DNA of 64,000 bases from Sphaeramia orbicularis. Its lineage: Eukaryota; Chordata; Actinopteri; Kurtiformes; Apogonidae. Of this stretch, positions 25,501 to 35,359 are shown one piece after another. How positions within the stretch are numbered: position 1 is the stretch's first letter; each line of letters begins with the position of its first letter. The notes under the pieces were generated by a model. It ran no database searches and had not been told where the DNA came from. It saw only the letters and a program-made list of their open reading frames with translations. The stretch spans positions 19,245,995 to 19,309,994 of the forward strand of contig NC_043965.1 in assembly GCF_902148855.1 (NCBI RefSeq). The letters run 5' to 3'. The translations under genes were made by a program, and so were the position numbers.

Positions 25501-28500
25501 TCTAAACTCTACCTAACACATTATAAGCTATGTAATTTGTGTAAAACAATCTGCAGGTTAAAACAGTTTGTTGTAATTTGACGATGGGGTTATGAGCTAA
25601 ATAATTTCATGCTGTAAAGATAAGGATTTAAGTTATCACTGAAGATGAAAAATGCCACAGTCAGTGTTTTTCAATCTTTGGGTTGGGACTCTACGCAGGG
25701 TCACCTGAAATTTCTAGTAACTGATGAAAAAAAAAAAAAAAACACAAAAAACTGACTAATAAATAATATATGGTGAGTTGAGAGAGACAATCCCAATCCA
25801 TAAAAGACATGACAAACTGAAGCTGAATCTGAAGCACTGTGGTACTGTTCATCTTTCAAATGTTCATTGCGGTCAGTTTCAGATGCTGCAGCTTTTTCAT
25901 AATTCATAGTTTGAGTTATTGTTTGTTCAGAATTAATTGTCCATCCATCCATCCATTTCCTTCCGCTTATCCGGGGCCGGGTCGCGGGGGTAACAGTCTT
26001 ACCAGGGATGCCCAGACTTCCCTCTCCCCAGCCACCTCCTCCAGCTCTTCCGGGGGGACCCCGAGGCGTTCCCAGGCCAGCCGAGAGACATAGTCTCTCC
26101 AACGTGTCCTGGGTCTTCCCCGAGGTCTCCTCCCGGTGGGACATGCCCGGAACACCTCCCCAGGGAGGCGTCCAGGAGGCATCCGAAACAGATGCCCGAG
26201 CCACCTCAGCAGAATTAATTGTCAGCCTTGTAAATATAAGCTGGACTGACTGTACATATCCTGACCAAGAAAAATAAAATTCTCACTTTGTGCAGTAATC
26301 TACACCTGGCTTTTCTGCCTCCATACATAATAATATACATTATATAGACTAAATGTCATCTAAAATTAATGTTTATTTGCAACATAGTATTACAAACTAT
26401 TACATGATCAAAAACAAATTCATTTTAGCAAAAAAAAAAAAAAGTCTCTGTTTTGAATGTCTGGGGTCACGAGAAATTTGTGATGTTAAAATGGGGTCAC
26501 ATGCCCAAAAAAGGTTGGGAACCAATGCTTTAGATGGTGCTGTATATGTGATTTTTCTGTTTAAGCTAAAACACACTTACACATAAAAGAAAAAAACAGC
26601 CATATCTGACATATTCATGTGACAAACCTTGCATTTGTATGGTTTGATGTCGGAGTGGACGATCATATGAGCCTTGAGAGTCTGTTTCTGGACAAAGCTC
26701 TTGAAGCACATGTGACACTGGTAGGCTCGTATGTTGGTGTGGATGAGGACGTGTCGTTTCATGTTGGCCAACAGGGTGAACTCACGACCACAGATTCGAC
26801 ACTTGTGCTCTTTCACCCCCTGAGGAGAACGACAGAATGTGGAAGTAGTGGTGTGAGAGATGTGGTCAACTGCATGAGACAGGTCTTTATTTTCATCTCT
26901 AGTTCATGTTCAGTGTTGGGCTGCATTTGAGGAACATGCTTTTCGATAATGCACAACAATGTTACCATGTGGTGATACTGGGGCACCATATGCGAGAGCT
27001 GCTAAAGTTACTAAAGGGGAAATAAGATGAGGAAAATATGGAAGTTGACAGATTAAAATAGCCTCAGGAGCCAGAATTGTTTCGAGGCTGCTGCCAAATC
27101 AGCCTACTGGGCTAATGTCCAAACTCTTTAGCCATCTTCTGTTTCCAAAATGTGAACGCAGACAAATAGTAATGTGACAGCAGAATTCATAGGAGCAGAA
27201 TTCTCAGTCTGATGCCAAGAGTATGTCTATTCATCCATAAAAACAACACAAATGCTGCATCATTTCTCATCGTCTTCTTAATGAAACCTACCTTGTGAGT
27301 GAGCGTGTGCTGCTTCAGGTGGTGTGATTGGATAAACTCCATCCCACATTCACTGCAGATGTACGGTCTGATGTCTTTGTGTTTCATCATGTGGTTCTGA
27401 AGTTGACTCGGGTACTGGAAAGTCTTCTGGCATTCTGCACACCTGCCAAAACAACCAGTATGACCTCTTTAACCCTTTAACCCCTGAGACATTATTTCAG
27501 GTAAACGTGCTGCTGTTGTGAGTATTGTGTTCCTTTTCTTCAGTGGTTTATGCTTTACTGCATGTTTTAAGGTCAAAACAGGGTGGAATAACAGAAAAAG
27601 ACAAAAAGAAGAATTGAAATTTGACAGATTTTTAGTAAATAAGGCACACAGAATGTACATCAATAAGAGATTTAGGATGAATACACTGAACAACAACAAG
27701 TATTTGAATATTGGTCCAGTAGTTTTTGTTTTGGGGTTCTTTTTTTCCAAATCACTCCAGCTACTATTTGGCACCTGGTTGAACACCAAAAAGCAGTTAC
27801 ATGGTCAAAACTTGATAAAAATACTGTGGGAAAAAAAAAATAATAATAAAAAAATAAAATAAAAAATAATAATAATAAATAAATAAATAAATAAATAAAT
27901 AAATGAAAATTGATGACTGGTGCTAAAAGTACTGAAGTCACATTTTTGGACAATTCAAGCTGAGCATATAAACATGTCGTAGCCTATTTGTTTAGCTAAG
28001 TCCACCCTATAAATATTTTTGACAGACTTATTTTGTTACTTCAGTACTTTTAGCACAAGCGTGTTCAATTATAAAAACACTGCAAACAACAGTAAAAGCA
28101 AAAAACAGCAAAGAAAACGGTGTTAAAAAAAAAAAAGGCAAAACTGTCTATTTTCAAAGCAAGTCAGTCTCAATCACTGCTCTGTGTTTTACCCCCCCCC
28201 CCATTCCATAGTCAGGTAAACTGAGCATGCTCAGATGTCTATGGAAAGAACAAGGTCTATTCTATCAGCATATTTAGACATTTTAACTATTGAGCAAACG
28301 GGTTGAATTTTTATGAATATTTAAAATAAATCACACATTCATAATGCTCACCACAGATGCATCAAGGATTAAAGGGTTACAGAGCAAAATAGAAAACGTG
28401 GATGTAAATAGAAGTGGAGAGGGGGGACGTTTTTTGGTGTGTACCTGTAAAGGGTGGGGCCACGATGGACGGTCAGGTGCCTCTTCAGCTGAGCCAGCGT

Positions 28501-29915
28501 AGGGAAGTCCAGACCGCACTCGACGCATACGTTCTCCTGGCCTTTTTCGTGCTTTAGTTCATGGGCACGAAGCTCACTGGGATACGCGAAACCCCGACCA
28601 CACACACTGCAGCTGGAGAAACAAAAACAAAGAGTGTGTGTAGAAAAAGGGGAAGATAAGTTAGAAGAAAATGATCCGTGTCACAGTATTTGCAGTAAAT
28701 TCACTCAATGCTGCTAAAAGACAGTGCAATAGAGTGTGATTGTGTCTGTGTGTTTTTACTTTTTATTCTATTTATTAGGTGGTTTGTGTTTGTTTTTACA
28801 GTGTTTTTATGCATCTTTTAGGATCACACTTTTTAATCTCCTTGTACAATGAACAATGACAATAAAGATGTATTCTGTTCAATTCTATTCTATTCTATGT
28901 ACCTGTACGGTTTGACGTCACTGTGCTGCATCATGTGCCTCTTCAGGTGGCTGGTCTGGGTGAAAGCTTTATGGCACACCTGACATTTGTGTGGACGCAT
29001 GCCCTGGTGGGTGAGCAGGTGTGTGTGCAGGTGACTCAGCTGCTTAAACAGTTTCCCACACAGGTGGCATCCGTGTGGTTTAATACCATTATGCCCCAAA
29101 ATGTGCGTGACCAGGTTGTACTTGGAAGTGTACGACTTCTCACACATACGACACTTCCAGCGTTTCTGGTCTCCACCCACGTCCACGTAGTAGCTCTCAT
29201 CCACGTGGACATTGAGGCCTAGCTTCTCAGGATTGGTCGTTCCACCGCGAGGAGGTCCGTCACGGCTTTTGTGAGCAGGCCGGTGTTCTTCTCTGGGGTA
29301 GAAAGCACCTGGGGAGAGGTGCATGACTGGCCCAGGCATGAAGAACGGGTAAGGTAACAGGCTGTGGTGGAGAGGGGGGAAGTATGGAGGGTGTAGGAGG
29401 AGAGGGGATGGGGGCCAGACAGGGGACGGACTAAGAGGTTCCTGTTTGACCCTCACAGGTAGATTCAGACCAGGTGATCTGTGATGGAGCTGCAGTCTGT
29501 TCAGTTCAATCATACCAGGGACTGGCCTTGGAGACCGAGAAGACACAGGGCGAGAAAACTGGAAGTGAGACAGGTCCACGGTCTTCTTACTGCTGCTTTC
29601 GTCTTCATCCACTCTGTCGGGAGATTCACCGTCTTGGGCGTCGACTTTAAAAGGAGTTCTTTTTCGTTTCTGTGATCCCTCCTTTTGGGCGTAACCGGGG
29701 CCAAGCATAGGAAAGAAAGCAGGTGGGCTGAAAACGCTGTAGGTGTCTCTGGTGGGTGACACACCTGGGTATCCTGGAGGGGAGAATTTCGGGGGTTTGA
29801 TATAGAAAGGAGGAGGTGGGCTTAGGTAGAAGCTGCGCTCAGAAGGTTGTCTCAGCTCATCCCTGAGAGGAGGAGGACTTCTCACTGGTGAGAACTTGAC
29901 TGCATCTGTTTCCAT
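22550..29915 (-). CDS. znf366: Zinc finger protein 366 (DC-SCRIPT), 11 C2H2 fingers, 6 coding exons
   Basis: ZNF366 is a nuclear corepressor (mammalian DC-SCRIPT) that binds nuclear receptors and CtBP. Coding exons in gene order: 29915-28903, 28612-28445, 27442-27292, 26819-26628, 23448-23274, 23190-22550. Phases join to 779 residues (human 744, from memory). The N-terminus is Pro-rich (residues 1-240, many PPxF/PPY). Eleven C2H2 fingers span about 255-556, from WKCRMCEKSYTSKYNLVTH to FKCLYCPSKFTLKGNLTRH, all with complete Cys/His sets and matching human ZNF366 nearly residue for residue. PFDLS at 591-595 is a CtBP-binding motif, followed by an acidic, charged tail. The start chosen is the first ATG of the exon, 3 bases after an acceptor, so the upstream exon is presumably untranslated. 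Introns carry a hAT relic, an RTE fragment and a TTAA element. Confidence 0.97.
24130..24720. promoter_or_regulatory. GC-richer block in a ZNF366 intron, possible regulatory element
   Basis: Within an AT-rich intron this stretch holds non-repetitive GC-rich sequence such as GCGGGCCCCGTTCTCGG, GCGGCGATATCCTTCC and ACCAAGGTCAAAGCAG (AGGTCA nuclear-receptor half-site). No open frame looks real. Its composition suggests a conserved enhancer or alternative promoter, but conservation cannot be tested here. Confidence 0.25.
25662..26527 (-). mobile_element. Non-autonomous hAT-like element with a nested LINE fragment
   Basis: Its ends are CAGTGTTTTTCAATCTTTGG and AAGGTTGGGAACCAATG. The body matches, in inverted orientation, the element at 50416-51758, including GTCAGTTTCAGATGCTGCAG and TAAAAGACATGACAAACTG. 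It is split by a LINE piece at 25942-26209. An obvious 8-base target repeat is not visible, so the exact ends may be off by a few bases. Confidence 0.65.
25942..26209 (-). mobile_element. RTE/Rex3-like LINE, severely 5'-truncated, with 14-base target duplication
   Basis: On the minus strand the frame reads GRRPRGRPRTRWRDYVSRLA followed by WERLGVPPEELEEVAGERE and ends PPRPGPG, the C-terminus of a fish RTE-type (Rex3-like) polymerase ORF. It is followed at once by a (GGAT)n tail (plus strand CCATCCATCC). CAGAATTAATTGTC occurs on both sides (25928-25941 and 26210-26223). The direct repeats, the tail and the insertion inside a hAT relic mark a typical target-primed insertion. Confidence 0.85.
27473..28376. 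mobile_element. TTAA-flanked (piggyBac-like) non-autonomous element, family 2
   Basis: The left end is TTAA then CCCTTTAACCCCTGAG. The right end is ATCAAGGATTAAAGGG then TTAC (a TTAA with one change). It shares its right-hand half with the copy at 55841-56353, including GACCTTGTTCTTTCCA and GAGCATGCTCAG. An A/T microsatellite lies inside. No transposase is seen. It sits about 30 bases from the acceptor of the third ZNF366 coding exon. Confidence 0.6.
28790..28900 (+). mobile_element. LINE tail abutting a ZNF366 splice donor
   Basis: It reads TCACACTTTTTAATCTCC, AATGACAATAAAGATGTA and then (TTCTA)n repeats, like an L2/Rex-type 3' end. The repeats reach to within a few bases of the donor of the first ZNF366 coding exon. 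Confidence 0.5.
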
Positions 29916-31673
29916 CCTCTGCAAAAATAAAAGGTGGTTACAATATTTTTACTTGCAAAAGCAGACACAGTATTATGAGGCAGATTTAACAGAAGCACAT
30001 TTAATATGTCGATGTCTGGCTTCTGGGATGGAAGTGACCGAACACTTCTTTACTGTATGGCGTCCACACCCACACCTTTCAGTGTTCAAACTGAAACCTT
30101 TCACTTCTCCCTTTCTCACAGATCTCCTCGTTTCCTGAAATTAGGAAGTTCACCTCTACCTCCCGCACACCTTTCGCTTCTCCATCTCTTTCTCTCTGCT
30201 CTGTTCATCTTTTTCTGCAATGATAGGCTGGAAGTACTTCCCCCTTTTGTCCTCCACTGATTGCCCTGCGTATTTTTTCTTTTTTTTTTGTACCAAGGTA
30301 TTTGATAAGCTGATCTGATTGTGTTGATTCATGTTATTATTTAATGTAGACAGTGGTCATGGATGAAAAGATGATGACACTCAGAGGGGAACTGTCTTAC
30401 TTCTGCATGACATTGTACATTGTACAGTGCTAGACATCAGTTATATTTTTGGAAATGCCTCAATGCTTCTCAGTGACAAACTAATGAAATCCACATCAAG
30501 ACACTGCGTTTGTTGGTGAGTTCAAGTTATAACATAAAAAAACACAATTCACATCAATATTTGCCCATTAATGCATGTATAAATTAAAGTCATGTTGAAT
30601 TAACTGAATTATCTCAGTGAAATGTTTGGTCTAAAAGTGCTAGAAATTATTTAGGAGGTTACAGTAATTTCAGCACCTTATGTTTTCTATTTAATAGGTG
30701 ATTTTAAGCAGACTTTTACTAAATATAAGCATATTTCAGAACAATGTTGTATAATAACAACATTCTGGATAACATTATGGAAAATTTTTCTGTGAATTCA
30801 TGCATCAGAAGCTGAAAAACTTAATGATGTTCAACAGGTTGAATCTCATTTTCTAATCTATTACACTTTTACAACGAAAATGCAAATGAAGTGTTCCTGG
30901 AACAGCAACAGTGTTCTAAAGTCCAAGGTGAGATCTTCAAATATCCAGTCCAAAATCGCAGATATTCCATTTATTATAAGTAGCAAATAACCACACAATA
31001 GAATTTGAACTAATTCATTCAAACAGTTAATGCAGACAATTAAGCTTTTCAGTAAAATCATGCAGATCTATATGAATTGCATGCAGACATTATTTAAACA
31101 AAAAAAAAAAAAAAAAAAAAGTAACATCAAATTGAACAAACTAACAAAACTGTACATGTGGTGTGAATGAAATGAAGATAATTTAGGATAAATAAGATAC
31201 ATAATTTCAGATACATTTTTTCAAGTGCAAAACTAATTCCATTTGTATTATTGTCATTTTTCCTGCCAAACAAACAAACTCTGAACAGCTATAAAAAAAA
31301 AAAATTTAAATAAACAATTTTATGCATCAGCGTAAACTGGAAAAATACATTACAAAGACAAAAGCTTTGATGCACATTGAAAATACACATAAAACTTATA
31401 CAGTAGAATACAATGTGCCTTTTTTCCATCCTTTTCCCACTTTCTAACCATAGAATTGTGAGCTGAAATTGTCCTTTGCAGCAGGTTTTAAAAGCTCTTC
31501 TATATATTCCAATCCCCTCTTCCATGTATGAGGACGGTGCACTGTGCAGACCCCAGTCCGTACTTTACCCCACCATGCATTCCAAACAATCCATTAAAAC
31601 TGAAGCCCCTCCTTACATCCAAGTGTGTGCTTCTGTGTGAGGCTGCAGCTCTAAGCCTGAGTGTTGAACTTAC

Positions 31674-31815
31674 CAGTTCAGTGTGTTTTCTCAGATGCTG
31701 TGGCTCTGTGTTGGCTCAAGTGCTGCTGCGGCTGCTGCCAGTACCTGTACCTGCCTTCTCTCCCTCCTGCTCGCAGTTCAACTCTCCTGACAATGAGCCG
31801 CCCGTCCACGGATAG
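31674..31815 (-). other. znf366: Candidate 5' untranslated exon of ZNF366
   Basis: On the minus strand a CAG-rich segment ends in the strong donor CTG|GTAAGTTC (exon end 31674). The first coding exon of ZNF366 begins with an acceptor only 3 bases before the ATG, so an upstream untranslated exon is required. This is the best candidate seen. Its 5' boundary is a guess. Confidence 0.35.
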
Positions 31816-32699
31816 CATTTGAAGTGACTTAAGAAAGAGAACAGGAACAATCACTTTGTTCTCATTTTTCAGATGAGTACCTTCGGAGAGAAGGAAGGAA
31901 GGGAGGGGAGAGGAAGTCAACAAGCCTAGTGCCTTCCTGCAGAAAAATAAGGAAACACTAGATAGACATCTCCATTTCTCTATGAAATAGTGATTTGCAC
32001 AGCTTTTGGAAGCACGCGGGGAGGCACGATTTGATGTTTCACAAGAAAAACAATGTGGTTTGAATGTTTAACAGCTATGAGTTGGTAGACAGTTATAGAA
32101 GATGACCTTACTCTAAAACTATTCATCCTGTTCTTCATCTTTAAACCAAAGCAAAATCTTATTTTATTCACTTCTATAGTTCATCTTCTGAGGTTTAGTA
32201 AATATGAAGTAAATATATGGGTCCTCAGAATCCAGCAGATGATGTTTCTAGTCTAGATGCACAGTGTTAAACATAGTGACTGAACACAATAATACAAGCA
32301 CCTGCATTATATATGACAATCGTGCAAAAATGTCATGCAACAAACATTATCTCTGTGCACTTTAGTTATCTAGTTCTTCTTCCTATTTGTTTTTCAATAT
32401 TTTAACAGTCTGCGCCTTTCTCTTTATTTTGTCCATCTCCTGTGCGAACATGACAGCCGTAAAACAAGACAGCAAAACAATTAAATGTACAATGGGTCGG
32501 TGCATCCACTAGGAGGCAAGAGCAGTCCATGACCAAAGAGGTCTTTGTCTCAGTGACACTCCCACTTACTGACAGCAGCTCATGTTTTTGTCTTTAGAAA
32601 TTGGCAGATGGAGGTAGAAAAGAAATAAAATAGATTTAAGCCTCTGTTTCAACATTCAACCTCACCCTATTGCAGCAGAAGTTAGTGAACAATGACTTT

Positions 32700-32870
32700 G
32701 TCGACTTGTTTTTTAATTGAGATGATGTGGCGCTGCAGTAATTGAGCTCATCTTATTGAAACAGCGTAACTGTCCTCTTTGGGCTGTGGCTGATCATTAG
32801 CTGTGTTAATTAGCTCATAAGGCCAATTAACCTAAGACCTGGATGATGTGTGCACCAATTCCACAGAGGA
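32700..32870. promoter_or_regulatory. Cluster of homeodomain-like TAATTR sites
   Basis: A non-repetitive block with TTTTTTAATTGAGATG, GCAGTAATTGAGCTCATC, TTAGCTGTGTTAATTAGC and GCCAATTAACC contains at least four TAATT/AATTA cores within 150 bases, about 0.7 kb upstream of the isotocin TATA box. Candidate enhancer by motif density only. Confidence 0.3.
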
Positions 32871-33450
32871 ATTAAGGTTTTTATTAATAATTTGGCCAAT
32901 GTGTATGTGTGTGTGCTACTGTGTGAGTACAGTAAAACATCCTGTTGTTTGTGTACAAGTATCCAGTCAACAAGTTCCTCTTGAGCTGCAATGGCGGCTG
33001 AGTGTGTGCACAGTTCGGATGTGGCCTTCTTTGTGTTTCAGGGAGTGTCACGATGACCTCTGAGAGCAGGTTTCATTCACTTTGTGCCGTCTTTGCCGAA
33101 GCAGATCAGTGCAATCCTTAAAATAGAACAAAAAACGTAACATGTACCTTTAAGGAGATCAAAGTTACACTCCACTACACGTGTCCACTCATGCTTTAAA
33201 TAATTTCTGTCTCCTCTCGTTGACCTCTGTGCTTTCCTGTCCTTGCTAACATGCACTGTCACGCAGCCCAAGACCTTTCTCTAATGACTCTCAATGCCGT
33301 GATATGAAGCAGGTCTGAGCTGCTCTGACCTTTGACCTGTCCTGCTCAGTGGTCATCTTCGTCACTGAAGGTGACTAACTCAAACGCTCTCATTAAGGAC
33401 TTCTAAGTGGCTTTTGGATTTCTGTGTCACTCTCAAAAGACGCCTCAAAG

Positions 33451-33458
33451 TATAAAAA
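33451..33458 (+). promoter_or_regulatory. TATA box of the isotocin gene
   Basis: TATAAAAA lies about 100 bases upstream of a strong donor (AGCAG|GTGAGC at 33555/33556). Together they indicate a TATA-driven promoter and a short untranslated first exon of about 33480-33555. Confidence 0.7.
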
Positions 33459-33658
33459 GACATTTCAGCAGCACCAAGAACAAACGAAATCGAGATCCTG
33501 AAGAAGCGTCTAATTCAACCTGAAGTCTGCTGTTCATTGAGCGTTTAGGAAGCAGGTGAGCGCGCTGTGTTTTGCAAGACATCAGTCACATTGTGCGAGA
33601 TCAGAGATACTAAGTGATTTTGACAGATTTTCTCCTCTCTTTCCTTTTGTTTTCAGAG

Positions 33659-35149
33659 ATGACTGGAGTTGCTGTGACTGTGTGTCTGTTTTTCCTGATG
33701 TCTGTTTGTTCGGCATGCTACATTTCTAACTGCCCTATTGGTGGGAAAAGGTCTATTATGGATGCCCCGTTGCGCAAGGTGAGCAAACTTTATTACTCTC
33801 AAACCTTGAGCACCTTACTCTATCTTAACTTAAGTAATTAATATTAGCAAAGTCACATTTTCTTCATCATAATAAGTTTTATCTATGCAAAACATTGGTG
33901 GCTATTTGAATGAACCCCCTCTGCAATTGCAATATGGTAAAAAAATAAATAAATAAAAAGTGAAAAGAGGGAAATTTGACCACTTATTCCAGTGCAAAAC
34001 AGAAAAAATAACCTGTCTCTACCCTCAGTGCATGTCATGTGGTCCCGGGGACAGGGGCCGCTGCTTTGGCCCCAGTATCTGCTGTTCGGAGGGGTTCGGT
34101 TGCTTGATGGGCTCCCCGGAAACAGCTCACTGTGTGGAGGAGAACTACCTGTTGACCCCCTGCCAGGCTGGAGGGAGACCCTGTGGATCTGAGGGAGGAC
34201 ACTGCGCTGCTTCTGGACTCTGCTGCGATTCAGGTCTGGCATATTCCAGATCACTATTACCTCCGCCAAGGAGGTTATGTTTTTGCCAGGGTTTGTTTGT
34301 TTGTTTGTTTGTTTTCTCTGTTTGTTTGTTTGTTTGTTTGTTTGTTTGTCTGTCTGTCCGTTAGTGTGCAACATAACTCAAAAAGTTATGGACAGATTTG
34401 GATGAAATTTTCAGGGATTGTTGGAAATGGGATAAGGAAGAAATGATTAAATTTTGGTGGTGATCGGGGGTGGGGTGGGGGGCCCACGGGGGGGGGCCAC
34501 TGATCGTTAGTGTGCAACATAACTCAAAAAGTTATGGACAGATTTGGATGAAATTTTCAGGGTTTGTTGGAAATGGGATAAGGAAGAAATGATTAAATTT
34601 TGGTGGTGATCGGGGGTGGGGGGGCCCACGGGGCGGCCCACTGATCAGCCTTGGCGGAGGTCTGTGCTCTCCAAGTGCTTCTAGTTTTGGCTTTGATTCA
34701 TGTTTCTTTGCAACATTTATAGTCAATTCCAGGAAATCTTTAAGCTATTTTGACAGACAGACTTAACTCATGTACGTAGGTCGGGGTGTATTTTACCCAG
34801 ATGCCAGAATTACAAGCTTGATTCCTATCAGGAGTAAAATACACCCCTACATTTGAATATCTGTTCTGAAAAGGTTCATGGTCCCAGGTCACACACCCTG
34901 ATAACAACAGAGGGTTATTGCCCCATGTTGTAAACCGCCATGTCTGTACAAACAGGCGGTGTGATAGACAGTACTCTGAGTGTCTTTTTAATCCCCTCTA
35001 CAGAGAGTTGCACCACAGACCAAACCTGCCTCACGGACGAGGAAGGTGATGATCTAACCAGCCAGTTGGAAGGCAGCGACACCAGTGACCTCATTCTCAG
35101 GCTTCTGCATCTGGCCGGTCACGCTTCTCCTCATCGAATTCACCAATGA
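33659..35149 (+). CDS. oxt: Isotocin-neurophysin prohormone (fish oxytocin), 3 coding exons
   Basis: This gene encodes the secreted precursor of isotocin and its carrier neurophysin, made in hypothalamic neurons. Coding exons: 33659-33778, 34029-34233, 35004-35149; all GT-AG and in phase, 156 residues. Residues 1-19 are a signal peptide ([19 protein letters not shown]), then CYISNCPIG followed by GKR for amidation and cleavage. Ser4 and Ile8 identify isotocin rather than vasotocin. The neurophysin part has all 14 cysteines ([19 protein letters not shown] to [13 protein letters not shown]). The C-terminus has the Leu-rich [11 protein letters not shown] typical of fish precursors, which retain a copeptin-like tail. 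An untranslated exon at about 33480-33555 is joined by an intron ending just before the ATG (CAG|AGATG). The second coding intron carries two repeat structures. Confidence 0.98.
34256..34684 (+). mobile_element. Dispersed element in the isotocin intron, inverted ends and internal duplication
   Basis: The ends are ACCTCCGCCAAGG (34259-34271) and CCTTGGCGGAGGT (34649-34661), perfect inverted repeats. Inside, a segment beginning TTAGTGTGCAACATAACTC is present twice about 146 bases apart (34360 and 34506), after a (TTTG)n run. Related copies lie at 19.25 and 53.85 kb in the opposite orientation. Confidence 0.7.
34783..34847. repeat. Perfect 14-base inverted repeat (hairpin) in the isotocin intron
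   Basis: GGGGTGTATTTTAC (34783-34796) and GTAAAATACACCCC (34834-34847) are exact reverse complements around a 37-base loop. It may be the remnant of a small MITE. Confidence 0.8.
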
Positions 35150-35349
35150 GCTGCTCGTAACTCCGATAGGATGCTCCGCCTGAAGGGAAGAAATGGGACT
35201 TGTATTTCTATAGCTGAGATAGTTGTATTTCTATATGTCATTTTAGTCCTTCCCCTGGAGTACTTCTGTAGAGTGCCTTTGTCAATATATTTTTATGCAT
35301 GAAAACTAGGATGAATCTGACAGTGGTCATCCAGATATCTGCATGCTGA

Positions 35350-35355
35350 AATAAA
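35350..35355 (+). terminator. Poly(A) signal AATAAA of the isotocin gene
   Basis: AATAAA lies 200 bases after the isotocin stop codon, in the expected position for a short 3' UTR. Confidence 0.75.
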
Positions 35356-35359
35356 GTTT

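Larger units (their letters stand above)
30000..33450. other. ZNF366-isotocin intergenic region
   Basis: Apart from the candidate untranslated exon near 31.7 kb and the homeodomain-site cluster near 32.7-32.9 kb, this region shows no gene. It is AT-rich with an A-run near 31100. Confidence 0.45.

Noticed and set aside
25967-26277. Arg/Pro-rich frames as a host gene
   Set aside because: The peptide is the C-terminus of an RTE-type LINE with a target duplication.
33659-33778. Vasotocin instead of isotocin
   Set aside because: The nonapeptide is CYISNCPIG; vasotocin would read CYIQNCPRG.
33883-34374. 163-residue minus-strand frame opposite isotocin
   Set aside because: It is antisense to the neurophysin exon and extends into a (CAAA) repeat.
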